The notes: generated by a model not told the origin, from the letters alone. A DNA stretch of 10,815 bases from Spirochaetaceae bacterium (GCA_003141795.1 PLNO01000224.1:5404-16218); one strand, 5' to 3'. Shown: positions 1 through 6,008, numbered from the stretch's first letter. Made by a program: numbers and translations.

Positions 1-49
1 CGCCATCCATTCCGTCCCGCCGCATATCATGGTCGTGTTGCTTGTTGTA

Positions 50-66
50 TCTCCCCTTCGGGGAGA
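50..66. terminator. Short GC-rich hairpin, possible terminator
   Basis: CTCCCC and GGGGAG form a 6-bp stem (7 with the flanking T-A pair) around a TTC loop. The + strand continues AATATTTGG, a poor U-tract. It could end a + strand gene lying left of the window. No gene can be tied to it here, so the call is weak. Confidence 0.3.
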
Positions 67-86
67 ATATTTGGCTTCAATTGTAA

Positions 87-239
87 ACTGGGCGTAAACG
101 GCGGCGGAAATTCGACCCGGAACTCGATGGCGGGGATCGCCTCTCCGGGGAAACTGGATCCATGGCACGGGTACATTGTCCTGACCGAGGCAGCGATCGT
201 CTTCGCTTTATCGAGGCAATCGACTTGGACGAAATCTGA
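87..239 (+). pseudogene. Possible decayed IS3-type transposase OrfA fragment
   Basis: A 50-codon frame open between two stops reads TGRKRRRKFDPELDGG and then RLSGETGSMARV. The RRKFDPE...ETG..(I/M)A.V pattern resembles the N-terminal DNA-binding region of IS3-family OrfA proteins, typically RRKF(S/D)PEF, about ten residues, ETG, then a helix-turn-helix. The spacing is one residue short, there is no start codon or ribosome binding site, and the similarity fades after residue 30, as expected for a frameshifted relic. No inverted repeats or OrfB are visible. The rest of 1-295 contains no convincing gene. The resemblance was judged by eye and could be chance. Confidence 0.27.
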
Positions 240-295
240 CGACTCTCTTTGTATACGCCCGTCGCAACGGCACAGCGCCGCCCCAGCATAACCTG

Positions 296-697
296 CTAGG
301 CAACTTTGAATTTCTTTTTTGCCCCTTCGCTTACCGGTGTGAACAAGTTGATCAGATTTCCGTCAGGGTCACGGAAGAGCAAAGAACGGTTCCCCCAAGG
401 CATGGTTGTCGGCGCCTTGACAAGTTCGCTGATGACCTTCCCTAGTCTTTCATATTCCTTGTCAACGTCCTCAACGAGGAACTCAATAATCGCTGTATGA
501 TTGTCAGCGGGGCGCACCGTCCCTGGCCCAAACAGCGCCACAGTGCGCGTGCTGCCTATCGCCAACGTACAGGACGATGTCGATACTTCAGCAAAGTCCT
601 CGTTGGACCAAGTCGCAGTTAGTCCCGTGACCTCTTCATAGAATCGGACCAAACGTTTGACGTCGTCGGTAATTACTCGTATCGAGACAAAGTTCAT
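296..697 (-). CDS. VOC-family (glyoxalase/bleomycin-resistance fold) protein
   Basis: This 133-residue protein has the two-module beta-alpha-beta-beta-beta layout of the vicinal oxygen chelate superfamily. Module one starts with residues 1-26 (FVSIRVITDDVKRLVRFYEEVTGL). Module two covers about residues 68-118 and ends with the family hallmark DPDGNLINLF. Start choice: the in-frame ATG at 697 has GGAGG six bases upstream, whereas an upstream ATG at 745 has none. The usual metal-ligand Glu after DPDGN.I is Asn here and no His lies on the first strand, so it is more likely a binding or resistance-type VOC protein than a metal-dependent glyoxalase. Substrate unknown. It is transcribed alone, from a promoter region with a 16-bp palindrome. 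Confidence 0.85.
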   Translation of the reverse strand: MNFVSIRVITDDVKRLVRFYEEVTGLTATWSNEDFAEVSTSSCTLAIGSTRTVALFGPGTVRPADNHTAIIEFLVEDVDKEYERLGKVISELVKAPTTMPWGNRSLLFRDPDGNLINLFTPVSEGAKKKFKVA

Positions 698-752
698 AAT
701 GCGCCTCCAGACGATTAGATTTCTGCGGCCTTCAATGTCAGTCAATCAATTG

Positions 753-768
753 GAAAGGTCAACCTTTC
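753..768 (-). promoter_or_regulatory. Palindromic operator over the -35 of the VOC gene
   Basis: On the - strand the sequence is GAAAGGTTGACCTTTC, a 16-bp inverted repeat with 7-bp arms around a 2-bp centre. It embeds TTGACC, a good -35 hexamer, 56 to 71 bp before the VOC start codon. A matching -10 is weak. An 8-bp inverted pair, GTCAATCA (741-748) and TGATTGAC (790-797), flanks it. A dimeric repressor binding here would block the promoter; which regulator is unknown. Confidence 0.45.
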
Positions 769-877
769 TGCATGTCCAGGTGTCGTGACTGATTGACGCG
801 GATCGCGCGAACAAAGGCCCGCGATATTATGCCGCATTGCGCCGCCTTTTTGACTTAATTGATCTGCTCCGCTTTTT

Positions 878-1432
878 CTATGAGTACAGATTTCCAACTT
901 GCTGATTCAAATGTGCTTGAAATAGCGTTCTATCAATGTCTCTTGCGGTTACTTTGTATTTTTTCGCATAGTGCCGCACTATGCTGAGATATGTCTCCCA
1001 TTGACTGCTCCGCAATCCGGTTCCCTTCGTGTTTTCGGCCACCTCTCCCATGATGTGCAGAATTTGCCAAGTCCTGATGTCGATGACGGGATACCTCTTT
1101 GGATCTGTCAACATCAGTATTGCTGATGCCATCGGTACCGATACACCCTTTAGCTTATCAAGTATCTCGAGCTTTGCTTTCTCGTTGGTCGTGGCGAACG
1201 CCTCTGAAGTGAGCTTCTTCACCATAGCGGGTGTATTCCGTTCTATGTGTCGAATTGCTCGCGGTGCTTTCCATTTGGCAACCATCCGAAGGTCGGTCTT
1301 CGTTAGGAAGCCACGTGCTTTGCACGACCTTAGGGCTGCTATGGCACGCAGAGCCTTGTCATGTTCAACGGTGGAGAGGTTCTGTTTTATGAGAATGTCC
1401 ATGTTGCGATATGGAAGTCTATCAATGGTCAT
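878..1432 (-). CDS. HhH-GPD-like protein (DNA glycosylase fold), function unknown
   Basis: This 184-residue, mostly helical protein carries a helix-hairpin-helix-like segment at residues 91-108 (LDKLKGVSVPMASAILML). It is followed by YPVIDIRTWQIL (114-125), where D118 matches the conserved catalytic Asp of the HhH-GPD base-excision superfamily (compare EndoIII LPGVGRKTA...AVDTH). The residue aligned with the EndoIII catalytic Lys is P100, so lyase activity is not expected; at most it would be a monofunctional glycosylase. There is no iron-sulfur cluster loop. Residues 43-66 (LTKTDLRMVAKWKAPRAIRHIERN) look like the conserved N-terminal part of a family usually left unnamed. The ATG has GGAG ten bases upstream. 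Base composition is lower in GC than the neighbouring TetR/ABC block. Substrate and role are unknown. Confidence 0.65.
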   Translation of the reverse strand: MTIDRLPYRNMDILIKQNLSTVEHDKALRAIAALRSCKARGFLTKTDLRMVAKWKAPRAIRHIERNTPAMVKKLTSEAFATTNEKAKLEILDKLKGVSVPMASAILMLTDPKRYPVIDIRTWQILHIMGEVAENTKGTGLRSSQWETYLSIVRHYAKKYKVTARDIDRTLFQAHLNQQVGNLYS

Positions 1433-1614
1433 GATGAGTATTCTCCTTCAAATTCGGACTGTTCTCGACACTGGAAAGCTGCGACTGCCTTGCAAAGGAA
1501 CGCCGTCCGAGGTAATCAGTCGTAACGACGTCTTTGGAGTCTGACAAGAATCGCCTGTGGATCCACGAAGCCTTCCTTATTCTGGGCTGCATCCTCGACA
1601 TGGAACGTAATTGG

Positions 1615-2439
1615 TTAGGGCCTCCTAGTACCATTCAAGGTTTGGGAAGTACCCCGTTTTGCTCCTTCCAGGTCGTCGAACGCGGCGAGTGTCGGCTCGG
1701 CGAGCCGAGCGGCCCTGAGGACGTCGCGGTGGACGGCGTTGTTGAGCGCGGCGATCGAGGTCGCATGCTGAACGTGGTGGTAGGTGGACTGCAGTCGGAC
1801 GCGGACGATGCCGGCAATGACGAGCGTGGCGAGGAGCACTTCGGGGTCGTTGCGGTCCACGCCGATGCGTTGGGCGAGTGCGACGGACACCTCGTCATTG
1901 AAGTGCGTGAAGTTGGCGAGCTGTGCTGTGACAAGCGTTGGTGATCCGGTAGCTATGTTGCAGAAGAGTCGTGCCAGCCACAGCCTGCGTGCCTCGTCGC
2001 CCGCCGGCTGTCGGCCATGCTTCCCGCGTACCGAAGGCATCGGGGTCTCTTTGTCTACGGCCTCCCATTCGTACGGGTGAATTCCATCAAGTGCCTGGAC
2101 AACGGCTTCGACCAGTGAAGTGCTCCTGCGCTCCCGTACGGCATCCGCCAGCGCGATGTTCGTCGACTCGGATCGATCGAGGAACATCGACTCCTTGGTC
2201 GGGAAGTAGTTGAACACGGTCTGTTCAGAGACCTCGCACACAGCCGCGATCTGCGCGACGGTCACGTTGTCGAAGCCGTGAACCAGGAACATCGCGGTCG
2301 CGACGTTGGATATCTTCTGGCGGACACGTCGCTTCTTGAGCTCGCGCAAGCCCTCCTTCGGGACTGTGGCTTCTTCTCCGTGCATATCTTCGAACATCTC
2401 GAGGATCGCATCCACGTCCGGATCGTCGTTGCTGGTCAT
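1615..2439 (-). CDS. TetR-family transcriptional repressor of the adjacent ABC exporter
   Basis: A 274-residue regulator. After an acidic N-terminal extension of about 35 residues comes a basic helix (LRELKKRRVRQKISNVA) and a TetR helix-turn-helix at about residues 60-82, ending in the hallmark TVFNYFPTKESMF. The rest is a helical ligand-binding region; the total is longer than the usual 190-230 residues. Start choice: ATG at 2439 gives the longest frame beginning after a plausible promoter. It has no ribosome binding site, and a TATACT -10 box lies just seven bases ahead, so the message may be leaderless. The upstream in-frame ATG at 2529 would run through the shared promoter and into the exporter gene. 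Divergent orientation with the exporter genes implies repression of both. Ligand unknown. Confidence 0.92.
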   Translation of the reverse strand: MTSNDDPDVDAILEMFEDMHGEEATVPKEGLRELKKRRVRQKISNVATAMFLVHGFDNVTVAQIAAVCEVSEQTVFNYFPTKESMFLDRSESTNIALADAVRERRSTSLVEAVVQALDGIHPYEWEAVDKETPMPSVRGKHGRQPAGDEARRLWLARLFCNIATGSPTLVTAQLANFTHFNDEVSVALAQRIGVDRNDPEVLLATLVIAGIVRVRLQSTYHHVQHATSIAALNNAVHRDVLRAARLAEPTLAAFDDLEGAKRGTSQTLNGTRRP

Positions 2440-2445
2440 GAGAAA

Positions 2446-2451
2446 AGTATA
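2446..2451 (-). promoter_or_regulatory. -10 box of the tetR promoter, probably leaderless
   Basis: TATACT on the - strand ends at 2446, so transcription would begin at about 2439, which is the A of the ATG. No Shine-Dalgarno sequence precedes the ATG, consistent with leaderless translation. No good -35 is seen at 17 bp. Confidence 0.45.
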
Positions 2452-2478
2452 GACGAAATCTTCGAGTAGTGCTATATT
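2450..2478 (+). promoter_or_regulatory. Promoter of the ABC exporter operon
   Basis: TAGACG (2450-2455, four of six matches to TTGACA) and TATATT (2473-2478, five of six matches to TATAAT) are separated by 17 bp. The predicted start is near 2485, inside the inverted repeat at 2481-2506. The -35 overlaps the -10 of the opposing tetR promoter, so the two promoters should compete. Confidence 0.5.
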
Positions 2479-2480
2479 TA

Positions 2481-2506
2481 TAGTTACTAAAAGATTGAGG
2501 TAACTA
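2481..2506. promoter_or_regulatory. Inverted-repeat operator, likely TetR binding site
   Basis: TAGTTAC (2481-2487) and GTAACTA (2500-2506) are perfect 7-bp inverted arms separated by 12 bp. The right arm abuts the GAGG ribosome binding site (2497-2500) of the ATPase gene. A second small palindrome, CTATA-TT-TATAG (2472-2483), overlaps the -10. A TetR dimer pair here would cover the start site and ribosome binding site of the exporter. Assignment to the neighbouring TetR is inference from position. Confidence 0.55.
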
Positions 2507-2507
2507 A

Positions 2508-3557
2508 ATGAAAGCAGAAAGCACTCCACACAAGGATCGGTCCAACAGCAGCACCAGCTACGCCCCTGGTACCAGTTCCCCGTCGGTCACTCCAGCCGTC
2601 GAAGCCCGCGGTCTGACGAAGACGTTCGGAACGAACCGCGCTGTGGACGGCATCGATCTCACGGTCAAGGAAGGTGAGATCGTCGGGGTGCTCGGCCCGA
2701 ACGGTGCCGGCAAGACCACGATGCTGCAGATGTTGGCGACGCTGCTGCCGATTGACAGCGGAGAGGCGAGGATCTTCGGCCATGACGTGCGCACTGAGGG
2801 CCATGCGGTGCGACAACTGATCGGCGTGACTGGCCAGTACGCGTCGGTGGACGAGAACCTGACAGCAATCGAGAACCTGTGGATGTTTGGTCGCTTGCAG
2901 GGGCTGTCGTCCAAAAAGGCCCACAGCACTGCCGACGGCCTGCTCGCACGGTTCGACCTGACCGAGGCGGCTCACCGACCTATCTCTCAATTCTCCGGCG
3001 GCATGCGCCGCCGCCTTGACCTCGCAGCCAGCCTGATCACAAGACCGGCACTGATCTTCCTGGACGAGCCCACGACCGGTCTCGACCCCCGGACTCGCGG
3101 CCAGATGTGGGACACGATCCGCGACCTGGTCGCGGAAGGTTCCACTATAGTGTTGACCACCCAGTACCTCGACGAAGCCGACGCACTTGCCGGCCGGATC
3201 ATCGTAATCGATCGCGGCCGGAAGGTCGCCGAAGGCACACCCGCCGAGCTGAAGGCCAAAATCGGCACATCGAGCCTGCACGTCCAGCTGGTCGAGGGCG
3301 CCGACACGGCAAAGGCGGTCGCGCTGGCCGCGGAACTGACCCGTGATACACCGATCCTGATGCCGACCGGCTTGGGATTCAGCGTCAAGTTGAGAGACGC
3401 AAATCAGGCTGCCGACGTCCTCATCGAGCTCCGGGACCACCGCCTCGATATCGCCAACGCTACTATCGACCGACCGAACCTTGACGACGTGTTCATGGCC
3501 TTGACCGGCCGCCCCCGTGAAACTCCCATCCCCGTAACCGAAAGGAGCGACTCATGA
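2508..3557 (+). CDS. ABC exporter ATP-binding subunit, DrrA/daunorubicin-resistance type
   Basis: This 349-residue cytoplasmic ATPase powers an ABC-2 drug or lipid-type exporter. Visible motifs: Walker A GPNGAGKTT (63-71), Q-loop Q110, signature FSGGMRRRLDLA (162-173), Walker B LIFLDEP (182-188) with D-loop GLDP. The H-loop position is Gln (TTQYLDEADALA), which is usual in the DrrA group. Residues 250-349 form the accessory C-terminal domain of that group. The first 30 residues are a Ser/Pro-rich low-complexity lead. GAGG lies seven bases before the ATG. Its stop overlaps the permease start (ATGA), so the two subunits are translationally coupled. Codon use is strongly GC-rich, unlike the HhH-GPD gene to the left. 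Substrate cannot be told; 'drug' is inherited from the family name. Confidence 0.94.
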   Translation: MKAESTPHKDRSNSSTSYAPGTSSPSVTPAVEARGLTKTFGTNRAVDGIDLTVKEGEIVGVLGPNGAGKTTMLQMLATLLPIDSGEARIFGHDVRTEGHAVRQLIGVTGQYASVDENLTAIENLWMFGRLQGLSSKKAHSTADGLLARFDLTEAAHRPISQFSGGMRRRLDLAASLITRPALIFLDEPTTGLDPRTRGQMWDTIRDLVAEGSTIVLTTQYLDEADALAGRIIVIDRGRKVAEGTPAELKAKIGTSSLHVQLVEGADTAKAVALAAELTRDTPILMPTGLGFSVKLRDANQAADVLIELRDHRLDIANATIDRPNLDDVFMALTGRPRETPIPVTERSDS

Positions 3558-4387
3558 TCGCAACCATCATCAACCCAACCCACGCCACGTCCAAACCGTC
3601 CGCACGCGCAGTCCAGGCGTCGGTACCTATGAGCGCCATCCTCACGCAGATCTGTTTGTTGGCTTGGCGCGCCCTGGTCAAGATGCTCCGCAATCCCGAG
3701 CAGCTCGTCGACGTCACCGCGATGCCCGTGCTGCTCACCATGATGTTCGGGTTCATGTTCGCCGGAGCGGTCTCCGGCGGGCGAGCAAGCTACCTGCCGA
3801 ACCTCATTCCTGGCGTCATCGCCATGACCACGATCACCGCGTGCGTAGCCGCCGGAGTCCAGCTCCGCGAGGATATGGACAAAGGCGTGTTCGACCGCTT
3901 CAGGTCGCTGCCCATCGCCCGGATCGCCCCGCTGGCCGGACCGATGATGGCCGACCTCGCCCGCTACGCCCTTGCGACCAGCGTCACCCTCATCGTGGGC
4001 CTCCTCATGGGCTACCGCCCCGGCGGTGGCGTTCTCGGCGTGGCCGCCGGGATGGCCCTTGCCGTCATCACTGGCTGGTGTCTCGCCTGGATATTCCTCT
4101 GGATCGGTACCATCGCAAAGACCGCCGGAGCCGTTCAGGGCATGTCCATGATGATCATGTTCCCACTGTCTTTCCTATCCAACGCTCTCGTCCCCGTTAA
4201 CACCCTTCCGGGATGGCTTCGGACGGTAACGTCGGTCAATCCTGTCTCTTATGTCGTCTCGGCAATGCGTGACCTGATGAACAACGGTACCCTTACCAAC
4301 CAGGTCGGATGGGCACTCCTCGGATGTGCCACGGTCGCCGCGATCTTCATTCCACTCGCCCTTCGCTCGTACTCTCGTCGGGTTTGA
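3554..4387 (+). CDS. ABC exporter permease subunit, DrrB/ABC-2 type
   Basis: A 277-residue membrane protein of the ABC-2 permease family. About six transmembrane helices are seen, near residues 55-75, 84-103, 132-154, 161-184, 192-212 and 250-271. The segment GVFDRFRSLPIARIAPLAG after the second helix is the conserved cytoplasmic coupling motif of DrrB proteins. The N-terminal 45 residues are cytoplasmic, with a basic stretch before the first helix. AAAGGAG precedes the ATG, which overlaps the ATPase stop by four bases. With the ATPase it should form a homodimeric-permease exporter. No clear intrinsic terminator follows the stop. Confidence 0.93.
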   Translation: MIATIINPTHATSKPSARAVQASVPMSAILTQICLLAWRALVKMLRNPEQLVDVTAMPVLLTMMFGFMFAGAVSGGRASYLPNLIPGVIAMTTITACVAAGVQLREDMDKGVFDRFRSLPIARIAPLAGPMMADLARYALATSVTLIVGLLMGYRPGGGVLGVAAGMALAVITGWCLAWIFLWIGTIAKTAGAVQGMSMMIMFPLSFLSNALVPVNTLPGWLRTVTSVNPVSYVVSAMRDLMNNGTLTNQVGWALLGCATVAAIFIPLALRSYSRRV

Positions 4388-4521
4388 CAACTGCAGACGC
4401 GAGGTCCTTCATCTGTCTCTCATTTGATGGGGAAAGGCAGAGATTCGCGGTTTGCCACAGCGCTTGCTCATGCACCAAGAAGGTAGCTCACGTTCGACGT
4501 TGTGATCGTTGCCGCGACTGA

Positions 4522-4565
4522 CTGTAGATGAAATTTGTAGAAAAACAATCTACAGAGGGCTACAG
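4522..4565. repeat. Cluster of TGTAG/CTACA repeats, possible integrase arm sites
   Basis: CTGTAGAT (4522-4529) and ATCTACAG (4548-4555) are perfect 8-bp inverted arms. TTGTAGA (4535-4541) and GCTACAG (4559-4565) add two more copies of the same core. Four copies in 44 bp lie about 125 bp left of a tRNA fragment. Short repeats at such a distance are typical of arm-type sites bound by tyrosine integrases; this role is inferred. The surrounding gene-free stretch 4388-4689 shows nothing else except a GCGCGC-GGT-GCGCGC hairpin at 4677-4691. Confidence 0.4.
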
Positions 4566-4689
4566 ACTGCAACGAAGCGGCACAGGCATGCACGCAGCGC
4601 AAACAAGCGCTTGCGTTATCTTCTTTGCAGGTATACAGTAAGCTATAGAGAGATACGAAAGGCTACGCCGAGGTAAGCGCGCGGTGCGC

Positions 4690-4732
4690 GCTCATAGCCC
4701 GGAGGTCGCAGGTTCAAATCCTGCCCCTGCTA
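4690..4732 (+). pseudogene. 3' fragment of a CAT-anticodon tRNA gene, attachment-site scar
   Basis: From GCTCATA the sequence follows the 3' half of a tRNA-Met-type gene: anticodon CAT, GGAGGTC variable region, T-arm GCAGG-TTCAAAT-CCTGC (4707-4723), acceptor strand CCCTGCT and discriminator A. CCA is not encoded. The 5' half is absent: the upstream bases do not pair with the acceptor strand or with the 3' side of the anticodon stem (CGCG against CCCGG), and no D-arm is present. A fragment starting exactly at the anticodon loop and running to the 3' end is what tRNA-targeting tyrosine integrases leave at the far end of an inserted element. It is not a functional tRNA. Confidence 0.72.
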
Positions 4733-4744
4733 TAGTGATCTCGG

Positions 4745-4794
4745 AAAACGGCGCAGGCAACATCCACTGAGGGGGTGTTGGTTGCGCCGTTTTT
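4745..4794 (+). terminator. Strong intrinsic terminator after the tRNA fragment
   Basis: AAAACGGCGCA (4745-4755) pairs perfectly with TGCGCCGTTTT (4783-4793). An inner CAACA/TGTTG helix follows, and the 3' arm runs into T residues. Its position 12 bases after the tRNA 3' end suggests it was the original terminator of the tRNA gene and belongs to the chromosomal side of the scar. Confidence 0.75.
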
Positions 4795-4923
4795 CGTTGT
4801 GCAAACGCGGCAACGTCTGGTAGGCGGACAGACATGAGCCCGCTCTGCGCTTCTCCACCTCGTTGATGATTGTGCACGCGAAGTGAAAAACCCTGTACTC
4901 TTATGATGAGGGGGAAATCAGTC

Positions 4924-5076
4924 ATGGAAGGGCAAATCAAGGTGGGTGATATCGTACAGTTCAAGGGCGGTGGATCGCCGATGACCGTTGAGAGAATAGA
5001 GGGTAGCCAAGCTGTCTGTGTCTTTTCACTTGGTGGAGCGCAACGCTTAAACCTTGTTCTGCTCGAAAAGATTTAG
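4924..5076 (+). CDS. DUF2158 / YodC-like small protein
   Basis: A 50-residue protein that fits the DUF2158 pattern: a short beta-rich domain starting with IKVGDIVQFKGGGSPMTVE, then a VCVF strand, and a hydrophobic C-terminal end (NLVLLEKI). The family normally reads GD.V.LKSGGP.MTV followed by C.W. Start choice: the ATG at 4924 gives the full domain and has GAGGGGG about eleven bases upstream; the in-frame ATG at 4870 adds non-conserved residues. The role of the family is unknown. It is the first gene on the right of the attachment scar and seems to be alone on its transcript. Confidence 0.78.
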   Translation: MEGQIKVGDIVQFKGGGSPMTVERIEGSQAVCVFSLGGAQRLNLVLLEKI

Positions 5077-5115
5077 TAGAGAACCGCGGACGCGCCAACA
5101 TTCGTAGACCAATAT

Positions 5116-5163
5116 CCGTGACACACCAGAAAGGGCGGGGAAGTGTTCCCTGGCCCATCACGG
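5116..5163 (+). other. Nested hairpin in the gap between two small genes
   Basis: Three coaxial helices can form: CCGTGA/TCACGG (5116-5121 with 5158-5163), CCAG/CTGG (5126-5129 with 5150-5153) and GGAA/TTCC (5139-5142 with 5146-5149) around a GTG loop. No U-tract follows, so it is not a standard terminator. It may be a processing or leader structure for the gene at 5221, or chance. Confidence 0.3.
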
Positions 5164-5220
5164 GGCATCCTGGCGGAAGACGGCTTCCTGGAGTACTATA
5201 GATCCCCCAAGGAGGCGCAA

Positions 5221-5415
5221 ATGGATTTTAGGCGGTTCCGAGTGTACGTGTCTGAGGAAGCGGAGGGAAAAGGGTTCGAGACTGATGAGGCTTTTCCCGT
5301 TCTTGCAATAAGAGATGGCAAAGAGGGTACGGAGTTCCTTGTCCCTGACATCAAGAAAAAACTCACCTGGGTGAAGATGAAAAACACCAAGTTCATGGGA
5401 TTGAGCAGGGTGTAA
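5221..5415 (+). CDS. Small protein of unknown function (64 residues)
   Basis: I do not recognise the family. The protein begins MDFRRFRVYVSEEAEG, is rich in charged residues (Glu, Lys, Arg, Asp), and has no signal peptide, membrane segment or cysteine. Alternating hydrophobic residues (FRVYV, FPVLAI, EFLV) suggest a small beta-rich fold, and the end (KKKLTWVKMKNTKFMGLSRV) is basic. The start is set by a strong AAGGAGG five bases before the ATG at 5221; the longer frame from 5143 has no such site. It is cytoplasmic by default. It lies 144 bp after the DUF2158 gene and is likely a separate unit. Confidence 0.65.
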   Translation: MDFRRFRVYVSEEAEGKGFETDEAFPVLAIRDGKEGTEFLVPDIKKKLTWVKMKNTKFMGLSRV

Positions 5416-5428
5416 AAACAACACGGCG

Positions 5429-5469
5429 GAAGGCGAGATCGTTCGCAGTAGGCCCACCATCTCACCTTC
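5429..5469 (+). terminator. Imperfect hairpin after the small gene
   Basis: GAAGGCGAGAT (5429-5439) pairs with ATCTCACCTTC (5459-5469), 11 bp with one C-A mismatch, 14 bases after the stop codon at 5415. The loop is 19 bases and no clean U-tract follows, so termination is plausible but weak. Confidence 0.35.
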
Positions 5470-5519
5470 ACTAATTCTCTTGTGATGGTTATTCTATTCC
5501 TTTCTCAGGCTGGCACGTA

Positions 5520-5547
5520 GCGCAGCATTTCACGGTAATAGCTGCGC
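5520..5547. terminator. Inverted repeat between convergent genes
   Basis: GCGCAGC (5520-5526) and GCTGCGC (5541-5547) form a perfect 7-bp stem with a 14-base loop. It lies 17 bases beyond the stop of the - strand operon. There is no U-tract on either strand, so it could be a weak or Rho-assisted end for that operon. Confidence 0.35.
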
Positions 5548-5564
5548 TGCGGCCGATTATCTTG

Positions 5565-5984
5565 CTATAGTGCACGCATCCGGTTGTTTTTTGGATTTTC
5601 TTCGACTTCCGCGAGCTTCAGTATTTTCATGACCGGCGGCACGTACATGGCAAAGCGGCCGCGGAGTCCTTTCTTCAGCCCGTACCATCCGCCCACGGGG
5701 TTGCTCGGTGATCGGGCCCACGCTTCGACCGTACCCTCAGCCGCCGGCTTCTGCTCGTCCACGCTGCCTAGCAGCATCCAGTCCCCATGCTTTTTCAGCA
5801 TTTTCTGAAGATCTGTCAGGCATCGTAGATGATAGCGGAGTTCGGTTTTCCCAACCTTCACGACAAGCGTGGGCGGATCCAGCTTGTCGTCGCGAAAGGC
5901 CAGAAACTCGGCCGTTCCACTTGGCGTTTTCAATACCCAAGGCCTCTCGCGCGTACCGGCGCCAGTGCTAATTTCTTTCGCCAT
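5565..5984 (-). CDS. Conserved protein of unknown function, last gene of ArsR operon
   Basis: This 139-residue soluble protein starts MAKEISTGAGTRERPWVLKTPSG and has a GGWYGLKKGLRGRFAMYVPP stretch (about residues 98-117) followed by a Glu/Asn-rich end. The middle, YHLRCLTDLQKMLKKHGDWMLLGS, is amphipathic. I recall this as a widespread small family without a known role, often seen beside SRPBCC and ArsR genes, but I cannot confirm its accession. No signal peptide or membrane segment. GGAAGGAG stands about seven bases before the ATG. It starts 24 bases after the DUF1761 stop, so it is almost certainly co-transcribed. Confidence 0.8.
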   Translation of the reverse strand: MAKEISTGAGTRERPWVLKTPSGTAEFLAFRDDKLDPPTLVVKVGKTELRYHLRCLTDLQKMLKKHGDWMLLGSVDEQKPAAEGTVEAWARSPSNPVGGWYGLKKGLRGRFAMYVPPVMKILKLAEVEENPKNNRMRAL

Positions 5985-6008
5985 TTCTCTACTCCTTCCT
6001 TTCCCTTG

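Noticed and set aside
77..289. Minus-strand 70-codon frame
   Set aside because: Arg/Ser-rich composition, no ribosome binding site, no recognisable motif.
1557..1566. Palindrome GTGGATCCAC
   Set aside because: A single 10-bp palindrome far from any promoter; probably chance.
1422..1634. Minus-strand 70-codon frame overlapping the start of the HhH-GPD gene
   Set aside because: No ribosome binding site or family features. It overlaps the TetR stop and lies where the HhH-GPD gene's upstream region should be.
2487..3440. Long minus-strand frame (317 codons)
   Set aside because: Antisense shadow of the ABC ATPase gene in GC-rich DNA; the + strand carries all the ABC motifs.
4656..4732. A complete tRNA gene
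   Set aside because: The 5' acceptor strand, D-arm and 5' side of the anticodon stem are missing; only the 3' portion from the anticodon loop matches.
4692..4964. Minus-strand frame of 90 codons ending GAGFEPATSGL
   Set aside because: The GAGFEPATSGL end is the well-known antisense translation of a tRNA T-arm and acceptor. The frame runs through the terminator and into the DUF2158 gene, with no ribosome binding site.
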